A stretch of DNA of 64,000 nucleotides from Salipiger bermudensis (lineage in GTDB: Bacteria > Pseudomonadota > Alphaproteobacteria > Rhodobacterales > Rhodobacteraceae): the NCBI RefSeq assembly GCF_020171625.1, contig NZ_JAIUZY010000013.1, positions 1 to 64,000 on the forward strand. Direction: 5' to 3'. Below, one piece after another: positions 23,416 through 34,780 of this stretch. The notes under the pieces were generated by a model that ran no database searches, was not told the DNA's origin, and was given only the letters and a program-made list of their open reading frames with translations. Made by a program: the position numbers and the translations under genes. The stretch's first letter is position 1. Every line of letters begins with the position of its first letter.

Positions 23416-24957
23416 TCAGAGATCCATCAGCAGGCGACGGGGATCCTCGAGCGCTTCCTTGACGCGGACGAGGAAGGTCACGGCGCCCTTGCCGTCGACG
23501 ATGCGGTGATCGTAGCTCAGCGCGAGGTACATCATCGGGCGGATCTTGATCTCGCCGTTGACGACCATCGGGCGGTCCTGGATCTTGTGCATCCCGAGGA
23601 TGCCCGACTGCGGCGGGTTGAGGATCGGCGAGGACATCAGCGAGCCGTAGACACCACCGTTGGAGATGGTGAAGGTGCCGCCCTGCATCTCGGCCATCGA
23701 GAGCTTGCCGTCGCGGGCGCGCTTGCCCTTCTCGGCGATCTCGCCCTCGATCTCGGCGAAGGACTTCTCGTGGACGTCGCGCAGAACCGGCACCACGAGA
23801 CCCTGCGGGGTGCCCGCGGCGATGCCCATGTGCACGAAGTTCTTGTAGACCACCTCGTTGCCGTCGATCTCGGCGTTGACCTCGGGAACCTCTTTCAGCG
23901 CGTGCACGCAGGCCTTGGTGAAGAACGACATGAAGCCGAGCCGCACGCCGTGCTTCTTCTCGAACAGGTCCTTGTACTGCTTCCGCAGCGCCATCGTCTC
24001 GGTCATGTCCACCTCGTTGTAGGTGGTGAGCATGGCGGCGGTGTTCTGAGCGTCCTTCAGGCGGCGCGCGATGGTCTGGCGCAGGCGGGTCATCTTGACG
24101 CGCTCTTCGCGGGCGGCGTCCTCGGCCGGGCTCGGCGCGCGCTGCGGCTGCGCCGGGGCGGAGGAGGCTGCCGGAGCCGACTTGGCGGCGGCGATCGCGG
24201 CGGAGACGTCTTCCTTCATGACGCGGCTGTCCTTGCCGGAGCCCTTGACGTCCTTCGCATCGAGGCCGGCTTCGGCCATCGCCTTCTTGGCCGACGGCGC
24301 ATCCTCGACATCACCGCGGCCCGAGGTGGTGGGCTCGGCGGCGGAGGCGGAGTTCGGGGCAGGGGCTGCGACGGCGCCATTGGAGCCGCCGGAGGCACCG
24401 GAGCCGCCGGACATGACCGCGAGCTTGCCGCCGGCTTCGACGGTGGCGCCTTCCTCGGCCAGGATCTCGGTCAGGGTGCCGGAGGCCGGGGCGGGCACTT
24501 CGACCGAGACCTTGTCGGTCTCGAGCTCGCAGAGCATCTCGTCCTGCTCGACGCTGTCACCGACCTTCTTGAACCAGGTCGAGACGGTGGCTTCGGAGAC
24601 GGACTCGCCCAGCGTCGGGACCATCACGTCGACCGGGGCATCGTCGCCGGAAGCGGCGGGTGCCTCGTCGGAGGACTTGGCGGAGGGGCGTTCCTCGACG
24701 GTGGTCGAGCCGGCCTCGCCCGCCGGGGCGATGTTTGCCAGCAGTGCATCGACGCCGACGGTGTCGCCTTCGTTGGCGACGATGTCGGCGAGCTTACCGG
24801 CCACCGGCGAGGGAACCTCGACGGTCACCTTGTCGGTTTCCAGCTCGCAGAGCATCTCGTCCACGTCAACGCTGTCGCCAGGCTTCTTGAACCAGGTGGC
24901 CACCGTTGCCTCGGTCACGGATTCCCCGAGCGTGGGGACGCGCACTTCGGTCGTCAT
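23416..24957 (-). CDS. sucB: 2-oxoglutarate dehydrogenase E2 (dihydrolipoyl succinyltransferase) with two lipoyl domains
   Basis: Core E2 of the 2-oxoglutarate dehydrogenase complex, 513 aa. Two lipoyl domains are present, at about 1-78 and 108-185, each with the lipoylated lysine in CELETDKV(T/S)VEVP. A peripheral-subunit binding domain follows ([20 protein letters not shown], near 235-270). The catalytic domain ends with [18 protein letters not shown], which carries the His and Asp of the transferase. Most bacterial SucB proteins have one lipoyl domain (about 400 aa). Duplication explains the extra length. It lies 4 bp after sucA. Confidence 0.95.
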   Translation of the reverse strand: MTTEVRVPTLGESVTEATVATWFKKPGDSVDVDEMLCELETDKVTVEVPSPVAGKLADIVANEGDTVGVDALLANIAPAGEAGSTTVEERPSAKSSDEAPAASGDDAPVDVMVPTLGESVSEATVSTWFKKVGDSVEQDEMLCELETDKVSVEVPAPASGTLTEILAEEGATVEAGGKLAVMSGGSGASGGSNGAVAAPAPNSASAAEPTTSGRGDVEDAPSAKKAMAEAGLDAKDVKGSGKDSRVMKEDVSAAIAAAKSAPAASSAPAQPQRAPSPAEDAAREERVKMTRLRQTIARRLKDAQNTAAMLTTYNEVDMTETMALRKQYKDLFEKKHGVRLGFMSFFTKACVHALKEVPEVNAEIDGNEVVYKNFVHMGIAAGTPQGLVVPVLRDVHEKSFAEIEGEIAEKGKRARDGKLSMAEMQGGTFTISNGGVYGSLMSSPILNPPQSGILGMHKIQDRPMVVNGEIKIRPMMYLALSYDHRIVDGKGAVTFLVRVKEALEDPRRLLMDL

Positions 24958-24961
24958 AGTC

Positions 24962-27934
24962 TCAATTCCCTTCGATGGTCAGCGCCTCGTTCACGAGCGC
25001 TTCTTGTTGTGCCTTGTGCTGGCTGGCCAGACCCGTGGCGGGCGAGGCCGAGGTGGCGCGGCCCACATAGACCGGCCGCTTGTGGGTGGCGTCGATGCGG
25101 CCCAGCACCCATTCGATGTTGGGCTCGATGAAGGTCCACGCGCCCTGGTTCTTGGGCTCTTCCTGACACCAGATCATCTCGGCGCCCTTGAAGCGCTCCA
25201 GTTCCTTCACGAGGCTGAGCGCCGGGAAGGGATAGAACTGCTCGATGCGCAGGATGTAGACATCGTCGAGGCCGCGGGCGTCGCGCTCTTCGAGCAGGTC
25301 GTAATAGACCTTGCCCGAGCACATCACGACGCGCTTGATCTCGGCATCTGGCTTCAGGGTGGTTTCCGAATGGCCCTTCTCGGCATCGTCCCAGAGCACG
25401 CGGTGGAAGCTCGATCCGGTGACGAAATCCTCGGCGTTGGAGACCGCCAGCTTGTGACGCAGAAGCGATTTCGGCGTCATCATGATCAGCGGCTTGCGGT
25501 AGCTGCGGTGCAGCTGGCGACGCAGGATGTGGAAGTAGTTCGCCGGGGTCGAGCAGTTGGCGACGATCCAGTTGTCCTGACCGCACATCTGCAGGAAGCG
25601 CTCGAGGCGGGCCGAGCTGTGCTCGGGGCCCTGGCCCTCGTAGCCGTGCGGCAGCAGGCAGACGAGGCCCGACATGCGCAGCCACTTGGATTCACCCGAG
25701 CTCACGAACTGGTCGAACATGATCTGGGCGCCGTTGGCGAAATCGCCGAACTGCGCTTCCCAGAGCACCAGCGAGTTGGGCTCGGCCAGCGAGTAGCCGT
25801 ACTCGAAACCGCAGACCGCGTATTCCGACAGGGCGCTGTCGATCACCTCGTAGCGGGCCTGGCCCTCGCGGATGTTGTTGAGCGGGTAGTACCGCTCTTC
25901 GTCGTCCTGGTTGATCAGGCCGGAGTGGCGCTGCGAGAAGGTGCCGCGGGTGCTGTCCTGACCGGACAGGCGCACCGGGTAGCCTTCGGTGAGCAGCGAG
26001 CCGAAGGCCATGCTCTCGGCGGTCGCCCAGTCGAAGCCTTCGCCGGCCTCGAACATCTTCTTGCGCTGCTCGAGGAAGCGACCCACGGTCTTGTGCAGCG
26101 GGAAGCCCTCGGGAACCGTGGTCAGGCCCTTGCCGATCTCTTCCATGGTCTCGGGCTTGATGGCGGTCTCGCCGCGCTGGTAGTTGCCCTCTTTCTGCTT
26201 GTCGAGGTGCGACCAGCGGCCATCGAGCCAGTCGGCCTTGTTCGGCTTGAAGGTCTTGCCGACCTCGAACTCCTCGTTGAGATGGGCCTGGAAGGCGGCC
26301 TTCATGTCCTCGATCTCGCCCTCGGGGATCAGGCCGTCCTTGACCAGCCGCTCGGTGTAGAGCGTCAGCGTCGTCTTCTGCTTCTTGATCTGCTTGTACA
26401 TCACCGGGTTGGTGAACATGGGCTCGTCGCCCTCGTTGTGACCGAACCGGCGGTAGCAGAACATGTCGATGACCACGTCCTTGCCGAACTTCTGGCGGAA
26501 CTCGGTGGCCACCTTGGCGGCGTGCACCACGGCCTCGGGATCGTCACCGTTGACGTGGAAGATCGGCGCCTCGACCACCAGAGCGTTGTCGGTGGGGTAG
26601 GGCGAGGAGCGCGAGAAGTGCGGCGCGGTGGTGAAGCCGATCTGGTTGTTCACCACGATGTGGATGGTGCCGCCGGTGCGGTGACCGCGCAGACCCGAGA
26701 GGGCAAAGCACTCGGCCACAACGCCCTGGCCGGCGAAGGCCGCGTCGCCGTGCAGCAGCACCGGCAGGACCTGCGTGCGCTCGACATCGCCGAGCTGGTC
26801 CTGCTTGGCGCGGACCTTGCCCAGAACCACCGGGTTCACCGCCTCGAGGTGCGAGGGGTTGGCGGTCAGCGACAGGTGCACCTCGTTGCCGTCGAACTCG
26901 CGGTCCGAGGAGGCGCCGAGGTGGTATTTCACGTCGCCGGAACCGTCGACATCCTCAGGCTTGAAGCTGCCGCCCTGGAACTCGTTGAAGATCGCGCGGT
27001 AGGGCTTGTTCATCACGTTGGCGAGCACCGACAGGCGGCCACGGTGGGGCATCCCCACCACGACTTCCTTGATGCCGAGGTTGCCGCCGCGCTTGATGAT
27101 CTGCTCCATCGCCGGGATCAGGCTTTCGCCGCCGTCGAGGCCGAAGCGCTTGGTGCCCATGTACTTGACGTGCAGGAACTTCTCAAAGCCCTCCGCCTCG
27201 ACCATCTTGTTGAGGATGGCGCGGCGCCCTTCACGGGTGAACTTCACTTCCTTGCCGTAGCCCTCGATGCGCTCCTTGAGCCAGGAGGACTGCTCGGGGT
27301 CGGAGATGTGCATGTACTGCAGCGCGAAGGTGCCGCAATAGGTGCGCTTGAGCACGCCCATGATCTCGCGCATCGACGCGATCTGCAGGCCCAGCACGTT
27401 GTCGATGAAGATCGGCCGGTCCATGTCGGCATCGGTGAAGCCGTAGGCCTTGGGGTCGAGCTCGGGGTGCGGCTCCTTGCCATGCAGGCCCAGCGGGTCG
27501 AGATCGGCGGCAAGGTGGCCGCGGATGCGGTGGGCGCGGATGATCATCAGCGCGCGGATCGAGTCGAGCACGGCGCGCTTGACCTGATCATCGGTCAGGC
27601 TGACGCCCTTCTCGGCGGCCTTGTCGGAGATCTTCTTGCCGGCGCCCTTGGCTTCGGCCGGGGCCATCGGCATCGGCCATTCGCCGGTCAGCGCGGCGGT
27701 GATGTCGTCATCCGGGGTCGGCGGCCAGTCGGCCCGGTGCCAAGAGGCGCCCTGTGCCTCGGCCTTCACGCTGGAATCGTCATCGCCCAGGGCGCTGAAG
27801 AACTCCGCCCAGGCGGCATCCACCGCGTTGGGGTCGTTGGCGTAGCGGGCGTACATCTGTTCGAGGTACTCCGCGTTCGCGCCCTGCATGAAGCTGGAGG
27901 CGTGGAACTGGTCGTTGGGACTCTGATCCGTCAT
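24962..27934 (-). CDS. sucA: 2-oxoglutarate dehydrogenase E1 component
   Basis: Thiamine-diphosphate decarboxylase of 990 aa, the entry enzyme of the complex in the TCA cycle. The N-terminus [20 protein letters not shown] and [10 protein letters not shown] form the E2-binding region. Typical internal blocks are [38 protein letters not shown] and [20 protein letters not shown]. The ATG at 27934 begins the conserved N-terminus; the in-frame extension to 28033 is not conserved-looking. It follows sucD after a stem-loop-bearing gap and leads directly into sucB. Confidence 0.96.
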   Translation of the reverse strand: MTDQSPNDQFHASSFMQGANAEYLEQMYARYANDPNAVDAAWAEFFSALGDDDSSVKAEAQGASWHRADWPPTPDDDITAALTGEWPMPMAPAEAKGAGKKISDKAAEKGVSLTDDQVKRAVLDSIRALMIIRAHRIRGHLAADLDPLGLHGKEPHPELDPKAYGFTDADMDRPIFIDNVLGLQIASMREIMGVLKRTYCGTFALQYMHISDPEQSSWLKERIEGYGKEVKFTREGRRAILNKMVEAEGFEKFLHVKYMGTKRFGLDGGESLIPAMEQIIKRGGNLGIKEVVVGMPHRGRLSVLANVMNKPYRAIFNEFQGGSFKPEDVDGSGDVKYHLGASSDREFDGNEVHLSLTANPSHLEAVNPVVLGKVRAKQDQLGDVERTQVLPVLLHGDAAFAGQGVVAECFALSGLRGHRTGGTIHIVVNNQIGFTTAPHFSRSSPYPTDNALVVEAPIFHVNGDDPEAVVHAAKVATEFRQKFGKDVVIDMFCYRRFGHNEGDEPMFTNPVMYKQIKKQKTTLTLYTERLVKDGLIPEGEIEDMKAAFQAHLNEEFEVGKTFKPNKADWLDGRWSHLDKQKEGNYQRGETAIKPETMEEIGKGLTTVPEGFPLHKTVGRFLEQRKKMFEAGEGFDWATAESMAFGSLLTEGYPVRLSGQDSTRGTFSQRHSGLINQDDEERYYPLNNIREGQARYEVIDSALSEYAVCGFEYGYSLAEPNSLVLWEAQFGDFANGAQIMFDQFVSSGESKWLRMSGLVCLLPHGYEGQGPEHSSARLERFLQMCGQDNWIVANCSTPANYFHILRRQLHRSYRKPLIMMTPKSLLRHKLAVSNAEDFVTGSSFHRVLWDDAEKGHSETTLKPDAEIKRVVMCSGKVYYDLLEERDARGLDDVYILRIEQFYPFPALSLVKELERFKGAEMIWCQEEPKNQGAWTFIEPNIEWVLGRIDATHKRPVYVGRATSASPATGLASQHKAQQEALVNEALTIEGN

Positions 27935-28092
27935 CGCGCGTCTTCCTTTCTGACCGATCGCTGTAGCAGCAGGAAAGAGGCCGGACCGCCCGGCGCCTGT
28001 CGTGATGCTCAGCCAATCTGCTTGGCTTTTCAATGGCGCGTCCCGGGCAGGGCCCGGACCGTGCGATACTGAAGACCGACATTTGTGCCGGT

Positions 28093-28116
28093 CGCCCCGG
28101 ACGCAAGCCCGGGGCG
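28093..28116. terminator. Stem-loop between sucD and sucA
   Basis: CGCCCCGG at 28093-28100 pairs with CCGGGGCG at 28109-28116. It falls 11 bp past the sucD stop on the minus strand and has no strong T run. It may tune the ratio of succinyl-CoA synthetase to 2-oxoglutarate dehydrogenase mRNA. Confidence 0.5.
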
Positions 28117-28127
28117 AAGATATTTCC

Positions 28128-29012
28128 TCAGGCTTCCATCGCCTTGACGACGGCTTCGCCGAGGGTGGCGGGGCTGTCCGCGACCACGATGCCGGCCGAC
28201 TTCATGGCCTCGATCTTGGACTCGGCGTCGCCCTTGCCACCGGCGACGATGGCGCCGGCGTGGCCCATGCGGCGGCCCGGAGGGGCGGTGCGGCCGGCGA
28301 TGAAGCCTGCGGTCGGCTTCCAGCGGCCTTTCTTCTTCTGCTCCTTGAGGAACTCGGCGGCTTCTTCTTCTGCCGAGCCACCGATCTCACCGATCATGAT
28401 GATGGATTCGGTTTCCGGATCGTCGAGGAACATGTCCAGCACGTCGATGTGCTCGGTGCCTTTGATCGGGTCGCCGCCGATGCCCACGGCGGTGGACTGG
28501 CCGAGGCCCAGATCGGAAGTCTGCTTGACCGCTTCATAGGTGAGGGTGCCCGAGCGCGACACGACGCCGACCTTGCCACGCTTGTGGATGTGGCCCGGCA
28601 TGATGCCGATCTTGCAAGCGTCGGGGGTGATGACACCGGGGCAGTTCGGGCCGATCAGGCGCGACCTGCTGTCGATCAGGGCGCGCTTCACCTTCATCAT
28701 GTCGAGCACCGGGATGCCTTCGGTGATGCAGATGATCAGCTCGATCTCGGCGTCGATCGCCTCGAGGATGGAGTCGGCGGCGAAGGGCGGCGGCACGTAG
28801 ATCACCGAGGCGTTCGCCTCGGTCTTATGCACGGCTTCGTGGACCGAGTTGAAGACCGGCAGGCCGAGGTGCTCCTGACCGCCCTTGCCGGGGGTCACGC
28901 CGCCGACCATCTTGGTGCCGTAGGCGATGGCCTGCTCGGAGTGGAAGGTGCCCTGCGAGCCGGTGAAGCCCTGACAGATGACTTTGGTGTTTTCGTCGAC
29001 GAGGACTGCCAT
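28128..29012 (-). CDS. sucD: Succinyl-CoA synthetase alpha subunit
   Basis: Subunit of 294 aa that binds CoA and carries the phosphohistidine. The CoA-binding fold shows [32 protein letters not shown] and [16 protein letters not shown]. The phosphohistidine loop is [18 protein letters not shown] near residue 245. AGGAGAACG precedes the ATG. Unusually, it is separated from sucC by a gap of 583 bp that contains a small membrane protein gene, whereas sucC and sucD are normally adjacent. Confidence 0.96.
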   Translation of the reverse strand: MAVLVDENTKVICQGFTGSQGTFHSEQAIAYGTKMVGGVTPGKGGQEHLGLPVFNSVHEAVHKTEANASVIYVPPPFAADSILEAIDAEIELIICITEGIPVLDMMKVKRALIDSRSRLIGPNCPGVITPDACKIGIMPGHIHKRGKVGVVSRSGTLTYEAVKQTSDLGLGQSTAVGIGGDPIKGTEHIDVLDMFLDDPETESIIMIGEIGGSAEEEAAEFLKEQKKKGRWKPTAGFIAGRTAPPGRRMGHAGAIVAGGKGDAESKIEAMKSAGIVVADSPATLGEAVVKAMEA

Positions 29013-29157
29013 TGGTGGCGTTCTCCTTATTGGGCCGCGACTGCGCGGCGCATGTTTTGAGACGGCGCCGCGAGATGCGGGCCGATGACACGACAAGACA
29101 GCGCGCAGCCCAGAGGCGCGCACTGTCCGGAATGCTCAGACGTGAGAAAATAAGGCG

Positions 29158-29508
29158 TTACTGCCCGTCGCGCCCCGCGACCTCGTCCAGCACCCGCGCT
29201 AGCAGGAGCGCGATGCCCCCGAGGATCAGCGAGCGGCCGAGCGAATCCGTCACGTTGGTGGGCGCGAAGGTCTGAATCCCGTCCCGACCGCGCTGCGCGA
29301 TACGGCGCAGACGGCTGCGACGCGGTCCGTCGCCCATGCGATTGGGCGGCGGAACCTGCCCGAAGCGGGGCTTGGCAATCAGCAGCACCGCGCCGACTGC
29401 CAGCAGGCCGCCGGCGTAGGCCACCGGCATCAGCCGGTCGCGACTGGCGGGAAGCGCCTTGTGGGACAGAGAGGGCAGATTGGTGCGGCCGGGCAGCTTG
29501 AGCGACAT
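29158..29508 (-). CDS. Small membrane protein between sucC and sucD
   Basis: Protein of 116 aa that I cannot assign to a family. Two hydrophobic stretches, LMPVAYAGGLLAVGAVLLIA and SLILGGIALLLARVLDEVAG, flank a basic proline/arginine linker (GDGPRRSRLRRIAQRGRDG). AAGGAGAC stands 8 bases before the ATG, so translation is likely. It sits inside the sucC-sucD transcription unit. Both halves could insert in the inner membrane with the basic loop in the cytoplasm. A link to succinyl-CoA metabolism is positional only. Confidence 0.65.
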   Translation of the reverse strand: MSLKLPGRTNLPSLSHKALPASRDRLMPVAYAGGLLAVGAVLLIAKPRFGQVPPPNRMGDGPRRSRLRRIAQRGRDGIQTFAPTNVTDSLGRSLILGGIALLLARVLDEVAGRDGQ

Positions 29509-29595
29509 GACGGGTGTCTCCTTTCGGGAGGCAACCCGCCAGGCCCGCGGAGTGTTCCGCGAAAAGCGCGATATGCTGCATCGACCGCATCAGCT

Positions 29596-30789
29596 TCAGC
29601 CCTTGACCGCCTTCACGATCTTCTCGGCACCGTCGGACAGGTTGTCGGCGGCGATCACGTCGAGACCGGACTCGTTGATGATCTTCTTGCCGAGATCCAC
29701 GTTGGTGCCCTCAAGGCGCACCACCAGCGGAACCTGCAGGCCAACCTCTTTCACCGCGGCGATCACGCCCTCGGCGATGACGTCGCAGCGCATGATGCCG
29801 CCGAAGATGTTCACGAGGATGCCTTTGACGTTGTGGTCAGAGGTGATGATCTTGAACGCTTCGGTCACCTTCTCCTTGGTCGCGCCGCCACCCACGTCGA
29901 GGAAGTTGGCCGGCTCGCCGCCGTAGAGCTTGATGATGTCCATGGTCGCCATGGCAAGGCCTGCGCCGTTGACCATGCAGCCGATCTCGCCGTCGAGCGC
30001 GATGTAGTTCAGGTCGTGGTGCGAGGCAGCCAGTTCCTTGGGGTCTTCCTCGGTCTCGTCACGCAGGCCGACGATGTCGGGGTGACGGTAGAGCGCGTTG
30101 GAGTCGAAGCCAGCCTTGCAGTCGAGGCACTTGATCTCACCCTCGGTGGTCAGGATCAGCGGGTTGATCTCCAGCATCTCCATGTCCTTCTCGGTGAACA
30201 TGCGGTAGAGATTGCCGAGCAGGTTGGAGCACTGGCGAACCGCCTTGCCTTCGAGCCCGAGGGCGAAGGCGACGCGGCGACCGTGGAAGCCCTGGTAGCC
30301 GACGGCCGGATCGATCGAGAAGGAGAGGATCTTCTCGGGGGTCGACGCGGCGACCTCCTCGATGTCCATGCCGCCTTCGGTCGAGCACACGATCGAGACG
30401 CGCGAGGTGACGCGGTCGACCAGAAGCGCGAGGTAGAATTCGGAGGTGATGTCCGAGCCGTCCTCGATGTAGATGCGGTTGACCTGCTTGCCCGCCGGGC
30501 CGGTCTGGTGGGTCACCAGCGTGTGGCCGAGCATCCGGCCAGCTTCATCGGCGGCTTCCTCAACCGACTTGGCGAGGCGGACACCGCCCTTTTCGCCGGC
30601 GTCCTGCTCCTTGAACGACCCCTTGCCGCGGCCACCTGCGTGGATCTGCGCCTTGACGACCCAGAGGGGGCCGTCGAGCTCGCCCGCGGCGGCTTTGGCG
30701 TCGTTGGCCGACAGCACGACACGGCCGTCTGAGACCGGGCAGCCATAGTCGCGCAGAAGCGCCTTCGCCTGATATTCATGGATGTTCAT
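29596..30789 (-). CDS. sucC: Succinyl-CoA synthetase beta subunit
   Basis: ATP-grasp subunit of 397 aa that binds nucleotide and succinate. The start [20 protein letters not shown] is diagnostic. The Mg/nucleotide region has [20 protein letters not shown] and [20 protein letters not shown], and [20 protein letters not shown] is the conserved C-terminal block. The ATG at 30789 is preferred over 30840 from family alignment. It is the first gene of the suc unit. Two TGTGATCACA palindromes lie 113-143 bp upstream and probably control it. Confidence 0.96.
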   Translation of the reverse strand: MNIHEYQAKALLRDYGCPVSDGRVVLSANDAKAAAGELDGPLWVVKAQIHAGGRGKGSFKEQDAGEKGGVRLAKSVEEAADEAGRMLGHTLVTHQTGPAGKQVNRIYIEDGSDITSEFYLALLVDRVTSRVSIVCSTEGGMDIEEVAASTPEKILSFSIDPAVGYQGFHGRRVAFALGLEGKAVRQCSNLLGNLYRMFTEKDMEMLEINPLILTTEGEIKCLDCKAGFDSNALYRHPDIVGLRDETEEDPKELAASHHDLNYIALDGEIGCMVNGAGLAMATMDIIKLYGGEPANFLDVGGGATKEKVTEAFKIITSDHNVKGILVNIFGGIMRCDVIAEGVIAAVKEVGLQVPLVVRLEGTNVDLGKKIINESGLDVIAADNLSDGAEKIVKAVKG

Positions 30790-31228
30790 GAAAGAATCTT
30801 CCCGTCTTGCTGCGATTTCCCTGCCGGTATAGCCATGCATAACGGCGCTCGTTAATCGAAATATTGCCCGACCCCTCCAATTGCGAGCATTTTCTGGCCT
30901 TTGTGATCACACGTTTTGGGCCTGTGATCACACTCGGTGGCGGATTGCCTGCGATGTTAGCGCAGACCGGCAGGTTCTCGCTTGTTTGGGTGAATCACCC
31001 GTCCCCGCCGCACGCGTGATGACGCCGATCGAGGGCCGCTGGTCGCGGTCGGCAGCGCAGCGCCTAGGTAGCGGCGCGGGCGATTGCGTGATGGGGGAGC
31101 TAAAGAGGGGGGCTTTCCGGCCTCGCGCGGCAATGACTTCATCATCGACATGCGTTGGCCTTGTCGCGGCGGAGGCCAAGCCAAGCGCTCCGCTCGAATG
31201 CTCCGGGGATCGGCGACCCCCGAAAGAA
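30790..31228. other. Intergenic region between sucC and mdh
   Basis: About 440 bp with no credible gene. The part proximal to sucC holds two palindromic operators (30902-30932) and must contain the suc promoter. The remainder, about 30940-31228, shows no repeat or RNA that I recognise. The mdh terminator lies just beyond. Confidence 0.6.
30902..30932. promoter_or_regulatory. Paired TGTGATCACA operators upstream of sucC
   Basis: TGTGATCACA occurs at 30902-30911 and again at 30923-30932. Each is a perfect 10-bp palindrome, and the centres are 21 bp apart (two helical turns). The nearer copy is 113 bp from the sucC ATG. The same pair, spaced 20 bp, occurs upstream of sdhC at 36171-36212 at nearly the same distance. 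The binding protein is not encoded in any recognisable way nearby. Confidence 0.72.
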
Positions 31229-31253
31229 AAAGGGGCCCCGCGAGGGCCCCTTT
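31229..31253 (-). terminator. Rho-independent terminator of mdh
   Basis: AAAGGGGCCC at 31229-31238 pairs with GGGCCCCTTT at 31244-31253. Read on the minus strand, the stem is followed by TTTTTCTTTCG, a good T tract. It lies 18 bp past the mdh stop and indicates that mdh ends its own transcript before suc. Confidence 0.88.
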
Positions 31254-31270
31254 CGTCGTTCGCGCTCAGA

Positions 31271-32416
<1,146 letters not shown>

Positions 32417-32508
32417 TCAGGGGGAGGGCGCGCAGGCGACCGGCGCAGTGCCGCGGATGCACGCAATTTGAACGATTCTGCCGCCTGCCGCCGCGGGAGC
32501 CGTGCCGA

Positions 32509-32829
32509 TCACGCATCGGTGTCGCTCGAGGGCAGCGGTTCTGCCAGCGTCTCGAAGGCCTGGCCGCTCGCGATCAGGCAGGTCATCCCCGCGACGGAGG
32601 TGACGGTGATCGTCCAGCTGCCGGTCTCGTCCGAGGCAAACACCTCGACCAGTGCGTCGTTGCCGTTGAGGCCGATGCTTTGCCGGGTTTCGCCGTACTT
32701 GTCGGCGAGCTTTTGCAGCACGGCATCGCGCGGCGCGCAGGCCGGGCTTCTGGCCTCAAGCACCTGCGGCACGAGCATGACCCCCAAGGCCAGCATGGCC
32801 ATCCCTGCTTTCGCGTTCTTCACATTCAT
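32509..32829 (-). CDS. Small secreted protein of unknown function
   Basis: The 106-aa product has a signal peptide (MAMLALGVMLVPQVLEARS) and a short mature domain. That domain carries CAPRDAVLQKLADKYGETRQ and SWTITVTSVAGMTCLIASGQ with two cysteines that could form a disulfide. KYGETRQSIGL-type motifs are familiar from small periplasmic proteins of this family, but I know no function. It diverges from mcl2, with GGGGCA before the ATG. The gap to mdh (32234-32508) shows nothing recognisable. Confidence 0.7.
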   Translation of the reverse strand: MNVKNAKAGMAMLALGVMLVPQVLEARSPACAPRDAVLQKLADKYGETRQSIGLNGNDALVEVFASDETGSWTITVTSVAGMTCLIASGQAFETLAEPLPSSDTDA

Positions 32830-33111
32830 CGGCTTGCCCCTTTCGGATGCGGCACCGCCGGCCCGGCCGCGCGATGCGGATGCTGTCCCTCCAAGGCCCG
32901 ATGGCGCCCCCGCCGGCGCTCGCCACCTTGCAAATCAGGCTGACGGGCATTGCTCTAGGAAAGGTTAATGACACGACGCGTGAGCGTTGCAGGCCACGCC
33001 GGATCACGCGCGTTCCGCCTTTTTCTGCATTGCGGCGCAAAGGGCCTTGCACGTTTTGCAATTTTCTGGCCAATTTCACGCAACTTTATTTCTTCTTGGA
33101 GGAGCAGTCCC
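32830..33111. promoter_or_regulatory. Divergent region upstream of mcl2
   Basis: The 282-bp gap contains TTTTGCAATTTTCTGG near 33054-33069 and a Shine-Dalgarno GGAGGAG before mcl2. TTGCAA-type motifs are also found in the ecm-ccr gap. I cannot assign promoter boxes with confidence. Confidence 0.35.
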
Positions 33112-33963
33112 ATGGACCTCACGATGCGCCCCTACCGTTCGGTGCTGTATATCCCCGGTTCCAAGGAGCGCGCGCTCGACAAGGCCCGCTCGCTCGCCGT
33201 CGACGCCATCATCTTCGATCTCGAGGACGCGGTGTCGCCCGGCGAGAAGGCAGCCGCGCGCGCGACGCTGGCTCAGGCACTGGCTCAGGGCGGCTATGGC
33301 AAGCGCACCCGGATCGTGCGCATCAACGGCCTCGAAACCCAATGGGGGCGCGAGGATGCGGCGGCGGCGAACGACATGGACTGCGACGCGGTGCTGCTGC
33401 CCAAGGTCGAGAGCCCCGAGCAGCTCGACGCGCTGGCCAAGCTCACCGACAAGCCGCTCTGGGCGATGATGGAGACCCCGCGCGGCATCCTCAACGCCGC
33501 TGCCATCGGCGCGCACGCGCAGCTCTCTGGCATGGTGATGGGCACCAACGACCTTGCCAAGGAACTGAACGCGCGCTTCCGGCCGGACCGGCTCGCGATG
33601 CAGAGCGCGCTCGGCATGTGCCTGCTGGCGGCCAAGGCCACCGGCTGCGTCATCGTCGATGGCGTCTATAATGCCTTCAAGGATGACGACGGGCTGAAGT
33701 TGGAATGCGATCAGGGCCGCGACATGGGCTTCGACGGCAAGACGCTGATCCACCCGGCGCAGGTTGCCGTGACCAACGCCGCCTTTGCGCCGACCGAGGC
33801 CGAGGTCGAGCTGGCCCGCCGACAGATCGAGGCCTTCGAGGAGGCCGAAAAGCAGGGGCAGGGCGTGGCGGTGGTGGACGGCAAGATCGTGGAGAACCTG
33901 CATGTCGCGACGGCACAGAGTGTGCTCGCGAAGGCAGAAGCCATTGCCGCCATGGCAGAATGA
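33112..33963 (+). CDS. mcl2: (3S)-malyl-CoA thioesterase / CitE-like lyase
   Basis: HpcH/HpaI-CitE fold protein of 283 aa. It contains RSVLYIPGSKERALDKARSL, IIFDLEDAVSPGEKAAAR (Mg-binding acid), RINGLETQWGREDAAA, VLLPKVESPEQLD, METPRGILNAAAI and GFDGKTLIHPAQV. This length and motif set fit Mcl2, which hydrolyses (S)-malyl-CoA, rather than the longer Mcl1 lyase. The order mcl2, nnrU, DUF1737, mch, sdhC matches the R. sphaeroides EMC region, from memory. GGAGGAG precedes the ATG. A true lyase activity cannot be excluded. Confidence 0.83.
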   Translation: MDLTMRPYRSVLYIPGSKERALDKARSLAVDAIIFDLEDAVSPGEKAAARATLAQALAQGGYGKRTRIVRINGLETQWGREDAAAANDMDCDAVLLPKVESPEQLDALAKLTDKPLWAMMETPRGILNAAAIGAHAQLSGMVMGTNDLAKELNARFRPDRLAMQSALGMCLLAAKATGCVIVDGVYNAFKDDDGLKLECDQGRDMGFDGKTLIHPAQVAVTNAAFAPTEAEVELARRQIEAFEEAEKQGQGVAVVDGKIVENLHVATAQSVLAKAEAIAAMAE

Positions 33964-34005
33964 TCGCAGGGTGCCGCCAAAGAGACCCGGCCAAAGGAGA
34001 CACCC

Positions 34006-34563
34006 ATGGTCCTGCTCATTCTCGGCGTTGCACTCTGGTGGGGCGCCCACCTGTTCAAGCGGCTGGCCCCGGCGCGCCGCGCCGCCATGGGCGACAAGGG
34101 CAAGGGCCTTGTCGCGCTGGCGCTCGTTGCCTCGATCCTGCTGATGATCTTTGGCTACCGCATGGCCGATGTGCCCCACGGCGCGTTTTTCTGGGGGCGT
34201 CACCCGGCCACCGTCGGCATCAACAACCTGCTGATGCTGTTCGCACTCTACCTGACGTCGCCCGGCCCCAAGAAGGGCGCGCTGCTCTACCGGATGCGCC
34301 ACCCGATGCTGACGGGCTTCCTGCTCTGGACCGTCGCGCACCTGCTGGTGAACGGCGACGTGCCGTCCTTCGTGCTGTTCGGCGGGCTGGGCCTCTGGGC
34401 CATCGTCGAGATGGCGGTGATCAACCGCGCCGAACCCAACTGGACCCCGCCCGCGAAGGGCAGCATCGCCAAGGACGCGATGTTCCTCGCGATCAGCCTG
34501 GTCCTGCTCGTCGTGATCGGCTTCATCCACACCTGGCTCGGCTATCCGGCCTTCGGCTCATGA
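34006..34563 (+). CDS. NnrU family membrane protein
   Basis: The 185-aa protein has five or six hydrophobic segments and the family motif RMRHPMLTGFLLWTVAHLLV, a heme- or lipid-modifying-enzyme-like pattern shared with NnrU and isoprenylcysteine methyltransferase relatives. NnrU was first seen beside nitric-oxide reductase genes, but no such genes are present here. It starts 42 bp after mcl2 with AAAGGAGAC upstream. It precedes a 67-aa DUF1737 gene by 13 bp, so it belongs to the mcl2-mch unit. Confidence 0.85.
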   Translation: MVLLILGVALWWGAHLFKRLAPARRAAMGDKGKGLVALALVASILLMIFGYRMADVPHGAFFWGRHPATVGINNLLMLFALYLTSPGPKKGALLYRMRHPMLTGFLLWTVAHLLVNGDVPSFVLFGGLGLWAIVEMAVINRAEPNWTPPAKGSIAKDAMFLAISLVLLVVIGFIHTWLGYPAFGS

Positions 34564-34576
34564 ACTGGGGACACAC

Positions 34577-34780
34577 ATGAAACTCTATCGCTTTCTCTCC
34601 GAGGACGACACCTCGACCTTCTGTCACAAGGTCACCGCGGCGCTGAACAAGGGCTGGGAGCTCCATGGTGATCCGACCTACGCGTTTGACGCGGCCAACG
34701 GCGTGATGCGCTGCGGGCAGGCGGTGACCAAGGAGGTCGAGGGCACCTACACCCCCGACACCAAGCTGGGAGAGCACTGA
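34577..34780 (+). CDS. DUF1737 small protein
   Basis: Soluble 67-aa protein with KLYRFLSEDDTSTFCHKVTA, LNKGWELHGDPTYAFD and MRCGQAVTKEV, which is the DUF1737 pattern. Two lone cysteines are present, and function is unknown. Its stop overlaps the mch start (TGATG), implying coupled translation. Presence in an EMC operon is typical of Rhodobacteraceae. Confidence 0.88.
   Translation: MKLYRFLSEDDTSTFCHKVTAALNKGWELHGDPTYAFDAANGVMRCGQAVTKEVEGTYTPDTKLGEH

Noticed and set aside
24071-28072. A plus-strand frame open for 1333 codons opposite sucA and sucB
   Set aside because: It mirrors the codon structure of the true minus-strand genes, a known effect of high GC at third positions. It has no recognisable domain and no ribosome site.
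30902-30932. A CRP/FNR-type site at the TGTGATCACA pair
   Set aside because: CRP sites need TGTGA-N6-TCACA; here the halves abut with no spacer. FNR sites (TTGAT-N4-ATCAA) do not match either.
33112-33963. Malyl-CoA lyase Mcl1 or citrate lyase CitE for the gene at 33112
   Set aside because: Mcl1 is longer (about 318 aa) with a different N-terminus, and no citrate-lyase partners are present. The gene order favours Mcl2.
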